Part shown: one piece after another, positions 8,159 to 10,959 of the stretch
Numbering within the stretch: position 1 is the first letter of the stretch
Layout: each line of letters opens with the position of its first letter
Source: Eubacteriales Family XIII. Incertae Sedis bacterium
Lineage (GTDB): Bacteria; Bacillota; Clostridia; Peptostreptococcales; Anaerovoracaceae
Length of the DNA stretch: 10,959 bases
Assembly (NCBI GenBank): GCA_031263875.1
Contig: JAISEX010000281.1
Coordinates: 1 to 10,959 of the forward strand
Direction of reading: 5' to 3'
Notes under the pieces: model-generated
The model's database searches: none
What the model saw: only the letters and a program-made list of their open reading frames with translations
Told to the model about the DNA's origin: nothing
Position numbers and translations under genes: made by a program

Positions 8159-8180
8159 TAATGATATCTAACTATATGAT
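8152..8180 (+). promoter_or_regulatory. Putative promoter overlapped by the Rex-like box
   Basis: TTAACA (8152-8157, five of six) is 17 b from TATGAT (8175-8180, five of six). The -35 is the right arm of the operator palindrome. The start would lie near 8187, so the transcript would open with the GC-rich hairpin block rather than with a plausible protein gene. Because the operator is symmetrical, a weaker leftward promoter (TTAACA-17-TATTTT) also exists. Confidence 0.5.
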
Positions 8181-8185
8181 GAAAC

Positions 8186-8305
8186 AGCCCCACCGGGCTA
8201 TGCGGGGCTACGCTACTGCTCCGGCCGCTTCGCGGCTGCTGCCGCACCCCTCCGATCCCTTGCGCGTCACCGTCGCTGCGCTCCGGCTCCCCTGCGCGAG
8301 AAAAG
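8186..8305. repeat. GC-rich palindromic block, possible interspersed repeat
   Basis: This block contrasts with its AT-rich flanks and contains nested inverted repeats. AGCCCC (about 8187-8192) faces GGGGCT (about 8203-8208), and GCCGC-TTC-GCGGC lies near 8225-8237. Further GC-rich complementary words (GCGCGTCACC, GCTGCGCTCCGG) follow. Both strands show open frames (8161-8421 plus; 8152-8535 minus) with low-complexity Arg/Ser/Pro/Gly products and no ribosome binding site, as expected of a repeat rather than a gene. Clostridial genomes often carry such intergenic palindromic repeats. Copy number cannot be seen here. Confidence 0.35.
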
Positions 8306-8486
8306 CACACATCCCGTCCCTCCTTCCTACGGCGAATTACTTTCCTACACGCGCGCCAGAACATGCGAGAACCGACCCCGACGCGACCACCATCTCCCTG
8401 CCGTCCCCCGTCATCAAATAACCGCAAAAACCAATCCATCATTCGCGCCAGGATTTCACATTTGCGTAGCAATATCTTCTTCTGTT
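8306..8486. other. Intergenic stretch without recognisable genes
   Basis: I see no supported gene here. The frames open in this stretch are the same ones that cross the palindromic block. Composition shifts from C-rich (8310-8420) to AT-rich just before the first small-RNA promoter. Confidence 0.45.
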
Positions 8487-8495
8487 TGATATAAT
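8487..8495 (+). promoter_or_regulatory. Extended -10 promoter of small RNA copy A
   Basis: TGATATAAT is a perfect extended -10 (TGn plus TATAAT). The -35 is weak (TAGCAA at 8467-8472, 17 b upstream), which is acceptable for extended -10 promoters. The predicted start, near 8502, coincides with the first base of the outer RNA stem. Confidence 0.65.
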
Positions 8496-8501
8496 TATCT
8501 T

Positions 8502-8620
8502 GCGAAAACATCTGCCCATTTTTATGGGCTTGCATATTGATTTAAAAAAGGGCATCTGCTCAACAAAGGGGTCAATATGCAACTTTGATGTTTTCGCGAA
8601 CAGAGCGGATGTCCTTTTCT
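8502..8620 (+). ncRNA. Structured small RNA, copy A (family unknown)
   Basis: The predicted RNA is about 119 nt. P1 is GCGAAAACATC (8502-8512) with GATGTTTTCGC (8587-8597), extendable by two pairs. P2 is GCCCAT (8514-8519) with ATGGGC (8524-8529) and a TTTT loop. P3 is TTGCATATTGA (8530-8540) with TCAATATGCAA (8572-8582), so P2 and P3 branch from P1 as a three-way junction. The large P3 loop contains GGGCATCTGCTC (8550-8561), which can pair over 12 positions with GAGCGGATGTCC (8603-8614) just outside P1: a pseudoknot, or an alternative terminator stem before TTTT (8615-8618). Copy B has the same architecture with different helix sequences. I do not recognise the family; a covariance search against Rfam would decide. 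Confidence 0.75.
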
Positions 8621-8694
8621 ATTCTGAAAAGCATCCTGCTTGCTATTCATATAAAAGGGAAAGGCGCACAGGAGGTAACGCGCGGGTAGTTTTA
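8621..8694. other. Spacer between the two small RNA copies
   Basis: It starts with ATTCTG, which is also present after copy B. It contains a small hairpin AAGCA-TCC-TGCTT (8629-8641), which loosely resembles the invariant loop motif. An isolated AGGAGG (8670-8675) has no following reading frame. Confidence 0.35.
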
Positions 8695-8703
8695 TGATAT
8701 AAT
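8695..8703 (+). promoter_or_regulatory. Extended -10 promoter of small RNA copy B
   Basis: TGATATAAT is identical to the element before copy A and stands at the same distance from the RNA: the first P1 base is seven bases after the -10 in both. The -35 is poor (GTAACG at 8675-8680). The shared promoter element makes each copy an autonomous unit. Confidence 0.65.
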
Positions 8704-8709
8704 TAGTTT

Positions 8710-8823
8710 GCCAAATCATACGCTCCTTGCGAGCATCAATCGAACTCAAAGAAGGGCATCTGCTCACCAATGGGTTTGATTGATTCATTGTATGGTTTGG
8801 CGACCGAGCGGGTGTCCTTTTGT
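8710..8823 (+). ncRNA. Structured small RNA, copy B (family unknown)
   Basis: The predicted RNA is about 114 nt with the same layout as copy A. P1 is GCCAAATCATAC (8710-8721) with GTATGGTTTGGC (8790-8801), 12 pairs with one G-U. P2 is GCTC (8722-8725) with GAGC (8731-8734). P3 is ATCAATCGAACTC (8735-8747) with GGGTTTGATTGAT (8772-8784), 13 pairs with two G-U. The P3 loop carries the invariant GGGCATCTGCTC (8754-8765), complementary to GAGCGGGTGTCC (8806-8817), which is followed by TTTT (8818-8821). Helix sequences differ almost completely from copy A yet still pair, so structure is conserved beyond sequence. It ends about 75 b before the surface-protein start codon. It may act in trans or be part of that gene's upstream control. 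Confidence 0.75.
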
Positions 8824-8831
8824 ATTCTGCA

Positions 8832-8841
8832 CGGGATCCCG
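8832..8841. repeat. Perfect 10-b palindrome before the surface-protein promoter
   Basis: CGGGATCCCG is self-complementary. It occupies the position where a -35 for the following -10 (8856-8861) would be expected. It may be an operator, or part of a weak terminator for the RNA upstream. It is short enough to be chance. Confidence 0.3.
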
Positions 8842-8855
8842 CCGATATATACATA

Positions 8856-8861
8856 TATAAT
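8856..8861 (+). promoter_or_regulatory. -10 element for the surface-protein gene
   Basis: A perfect TATAAT lies in an AT-rich run (8845-8861). No good -35 is present at 16-18 b; that space holds the CGGGATCCCG palindrome. This suggests a promoter needing an activator or an alternative factor. Transcription would begin near 8868. Confidence 0.5.
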
Positions 8862-8895
8862 GCTCTGGGGAATACGGAATAGAGGAGATATTTCA

Positions 8896-10959
8896 ATGAA
8901 AACTACAGTAATGAAACGTCGTTTATCGCTCTTCGTCGCGGTAATAATGGCGCTGACGCTTCAGGCGGCCGTGCCGCTTGGGGCGAGCGCGGCGGACGGC
9001 GTGACGTATATCGACGCGGATGGGAATAAGCAGACACGGAGCGGCGTGACCGAGATCACAAGCGGCTCTGATCCTGCGCTCGGTTCGGGAGGCGCTGAGA
9101 CGTGGTACTCGGTCAGCGGCAATGTCGAAATCAGTTCCCGCATAACCGTAACCGGCGCCGTGTATCTGATACTCGCGGACGGCTGCGACTTCACGGCAAG
9201 CAGGGGTATTAATGTAGTTTCCGGCAATTCTCTTACTGTCTACGCACAATCCATAGGTGAAGATATGGGTAAGCTGACCGTGACCAGCGATGGGACACAA
9301 GCCGGCATCGGCGGCAGCAGTGAAGATGACGGTGGCACAATTACCATCAACGGCGGCGAGGTTAACGCACAAGGCCAAAACGGCGGCGCGGGCATCGGCG
9401 GCGGTGGCGATGGCGGCGATGGCGGCATGGTTTCAATCAACGGCGGCACGGTAACGGCCACGGGCATCTACGGCGGCGCAGGTATCGGCGGCGGCCTCGA
9501 AGGCAATGGCGGCACAGTCGAAATCACTGGCGGCACGGTCAAGGCCACAGGCGGCGTCTACGGCGCGGGTATCGGCGGCGGTCTCGAAGGCAATGGCGGC
9601 ACAGTCACAATAAGCGGCGGCACGGTAACGGCCATCGATGGCGGCGATGGCAGTAAAGGCATCGGCAGAGGGGCCGATGGTAACAGCGACGGCACACTCG
9701 ACATAACAAACGCCATCGTGTTTGCGAATAGCGTGACCGCGACGGATGGCGACCAAGGCCGAAAAAACGCCATACTGGTTATAGACGACGGCGCGACCAC
9801 TTTTTACGATGCTGATGGCGAGACCACCGACGGCACGGTAACGCTGAACAGCGATTACGTCATACCGGCAACCAAAGCCTTGACCATCCCGGCGGGGATA
9901 ACACTCAACTTGGCGAGCGGCTCAATTGTTAACAATGGCGCAATTACCAACAACGGCACAATTATCAACGGCGGCGCAATCACCAACAGTGGCGCAATCG
10001 CCAACTACGGCGCAATCGTCAACAACGGCGCGATAACAGGCAGTCCGATATACGGCTCGGGAACGATAACGGAAAACGATGTTCCCTATATCGACGCGGG
10101 CGGGGGTTCGGAAACAAAAGATGACGTAATAGTAATTACCAGCTATGCCGACACACTCAACGACGGTTGGTATATAGTATACGGCGAGGTCAATATCGGC
10201 ACCCGCATAACCGTAACCGGCGACGTACATCTGATTCTCGCGAACGGCTGCGACTTTGCGGTACGCAAAGGTATTAACGTAGCCGGAGAAAGCAATTCTC
10301 TTACTGTATACGGACAGAGCGGCGGCACGGGCAAGTTGACCGCAGGAGGGGCAGAAAGCGATTACGGCTACGCCGGCATCGGCGGCGGCATTCAGCAAGT
10401 AGGCGGCTCAGTTCTCATCAACGGCGGCACGGTAACGGCCACAGGTGGCACCGGTGGCGCAGGCATCGGAGGCGGCGGTTTCGGTTACTGCACGGGCGGC
10501 GAAGTCACAATCAACGGTGGCAAGGTTGACGCTCAAGGCGGCTACAGCGGTGCAGGCATCGGCGGCGGCAATGGCGGCGCGGGCGGCACAATCACGATCA
10601 GTGGCGGCACGGTAACAGCCAACGGTGACCGCCGTAGCGCGGGCATCGGCGGCGGTGGCGGCGGTTACGACCCGGGCGGCGCGGGCGGCACAATTACAAT
10701 CACCGGCGGCACGGTTGACGCTCAAGGTGGCTACGGCGACGACGGCACCGGCGGAGGCGCAGGCATTGGCGGTGGCGGCGGCACTGCGGGCGGCGCAGGC
10801 GGCATAGTTAGCATCACCGGCGGCACGGTTGACGCTCAAGGTAGCGACGACGGCTCAGGCATCGGCGGCGGCAGCGCCTACCAGGAACCCTATGATAAAG
10901 GCGCGGGCGGCACGCTCGACATAAAAGACGTCATCGTATTCGCGAGCAGCGCAACCGAG
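8896..10959 (+). CDS. Secreted glycine-rich repeat surface protein (3' end outside window)
   Basis: The frame is open without a stop from ATG 8896 to the window end, 688 codons. GAGGAG (8882-8887) lies eight bases before the ATG. A signal peptide is clear: Lys/Arg at 2-9, hydrophobic 10-28, probable cleavage after ASA (30-32). Two homologous modules follow, beginning YIDADGNK (residue 38) and YIDAGGGS (398). Both contain RITVTG, then LILA-GCDF, GIN and NSLTVY, then glycine-rich units of about 29 residues built on AGIGGG-GG-V-INGGTVTATGG (five in module 1, six in module 2), then GTLDI. Module 1 ends with six Asn/Gly hexapeptides. Such patterns suggest a beta-solenoid-like extracellular or cell-wall protein; similar clostridial proteins are often filed as carbohydrate-binding-domain proteins. 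Enzymatic function is not visible and any anchor would lie downstream. Confidence 0.85.
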   Translation, partial: MKTTVMKRRLSLFVAVIMALTLQAAVPLGASAADGVTYIDADGNKQTRSGVTEITSGSDPALGSGGAETWYSVSGNVEISSRITVTGAVYLILADGCDFTASRGINVVSGNSLTVYAQSIGEDMGKLTVTSDGTQAGIGGSSEDDGGTITINGGEVNAQGQNGGAGIGGGGDGGDGGMVSINGGTVTATGIYGGAGIGGGLEGNGGTVEITGGTVKATGGVYGAGIGGGLEGNGGTVTISGGTVTAIDGGDGSKGIGRGADGNSDGTLDITNAIVFANSVTATDGDQGRKNAILVIDDGATTFYDADGETTDGTVTLNSDYVIPATKALTIPAGITLNLASGSIVNNGAITNNGTIINGGAITNSGAIANYGAIVNNGAITGSPIYGSGTITENDVPYIDAGGGSETKDDVIVITSYADTLNDGWYIVYGEVNIGTRITVTGDVHLILANGCDFAVRKGINVAGESNSLTVYGQSGGTGKLTAGGAESDYGYAGIGGGIQQVGGSVLINGGTVTATGGTGGAGIGGGGFGYCTGGEVTINGGKVDAQGGYSGAGIGGGNGGAGGTITISGGTVTANGDRRSAGIGGGGGGYDPGGAGGTITITGGTVDAQGGYGDDGTGGGAGIGGGGGTAGGAGGIVSITGGTVDAQGSDDGSGIGGGSAYQEPYDKGAGGTLDIKDVIVFASSATE
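9442..9615 (+). repeat. Two tandem 87-b repeats in the surface-protein gene
   Basis: Units 9442-9528 and 9529-9615 each begin GGCGGCACGGT and encode 29 residues. They share a nearly identical stretch, GGTATCGGCGGCGG followed by CTCGAAGGCAATGGCGGCAC. A diverged third unit starts at 9616. Similar but more variable GIG units occur from 9300 and again between 10375 and 10875. The high DNA identity could allow length change by recombination. Confidence 0.8.
9928..10035 (+). repeat. Six tandem 18-b repeats encoding Asn/Gly hexapeptides
   Basis: Six units encode VNNGAI, TNNGTI, INGGAI, TNSGAI, ANYGAI and VNNGAI. Each is 18 b with a conserved core of AAC, then GGC, then GCA and ATT/ATC. They close module 1 and look like a spacer or a short beta-roll between the two modules. 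Confidence 0.8.

Noticed and set aside
8161..8421. Plus-strand frame of 86 codons after the Rex-like box
   Set aside because: No ribosome binding site, its start codons lie in the -35/-10 region of the promoter, and the product is low-complexity Arg/Pro/Ser typical of a translated GC-rich repeat.
8152..8535. Minus-strand frame of 127 codons
   Set aside because: It begins inside a small-RNA stem, has no ribosome binding site, crosses the palindromic block and ends in the Rex palindrome.
8629..8641. AAGCATCCTGCTT as a third, degenerate small-RNA copy
   Set aside because: Only a short loose resemblance to the loop motif, with no matching promoter, P1 or tail.
8500..8697. Plus-strand frame of 65 codons over small RNA copy A
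   Set aside because: Its sequence is fully explained by the RNA helices; copy B has no equivalent frame, so the reading frame is not conserved.
8487..8828. Retron or CRISPR explanation for the repeated structured units
   Set aside because: No reverse transcriptase or cas gene is nearby. The repeats are two long units with variable helices, not short identical repeats with spacers.
8522..8896. Minus-strand frame of 124 codons across the small RNAs
   Set aside because: No ribosome binding site, and the conserved pattern is paired-helix conservation rather than codon conservation.
9925..9936. Palindrome ATTGTTAACAAT inside the surface gene as a Rex site
   Set aside because: It lacks the four-base spacer of the Rex consensus and arises from the Val-Asn-Asn codons of the hexapeptide repeat.
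8923..10839. Several minus-strand frames rich in Ala, Asp and Arg opposite the surface gene
   Set aside because: They are mirror images of the GGC-rich repeats. The plus frame has a signal peptide, a ribosome binding site and consistent repeats.

Overview
The window comes from a Gram-positive bacterium of the class Clostridia, with G+C in the mid-50s judged by eye. Three things support this: the spc/alpha ribosomal gene order with secY-adk-map-infA-rpmJ, zinc-type versions of adenylate kinase, S4 and L36, and strong AGGAGG-type ribosome binding sites. rpsD lies inside the alpha operon (it is elsewhere in Bacillus subtilis), and no extra KOW-domain gene sits between map and infA. I would not name a genus.

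Bases 1-7954 are the end of the spc operon and the whole alpha operon, all on the plus strand: rplF (3' end), rplR, rpsE, rpmD, rplO, secY, adk, map, infA, rpmJ, rpsM, rpsK, rpsD, rpoA and rplQ, closed by a clear intrinsic terminator. These genes supply ribosomal proteins, the Sec translocon pore, nucleotide balance, N-terminal methionine removal, initiation factor 1 and the RNA polymerase alpha subunit. Most junctions are 1-20 bases or slightly overlapping. The exceptions are rpmD-rplO (91 b), infA-rpmJ (127 b) and rpmJ-rpsM (204 b). These carry hairpins, and the last two also carry promoter-like sequences, so the alpha part can probably be transcribed and regulated on its own.

Bases 7955-8895 hold no convincing protein gene but are rich in signals. 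There is an exact match to the clostridial Rex operator (TTGTTAA-N4-TTAACAA) overlapping a good promoter, and a GC-rich palindromic block that looks like an interspersed repeat. Then come two tandem copies of what appears to be a small structured RNA gene, each with its own extended -10 promoter. The two RNAs share an invariant loop, GGGCATCTGCTC, and an invariant 3' tail complementary to it. Their three helices have almost unrelated sequences but pair equally well, which is strong compensatory evidence for a real structured RNA. I cannot assign it to a known family. It is the main candidate for something undescribed.

Bases 8896-10959 are one uninterrupted reading frame with no stop before the window ends (688 codons). 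It encodes a secreted, glycine-rich repeat protein with a signal peptide, two homologous large modules, eleven GIG-centred repeats and a run of six-residue Asn/Gly repeats. It lies just downstream of the second small RNA.
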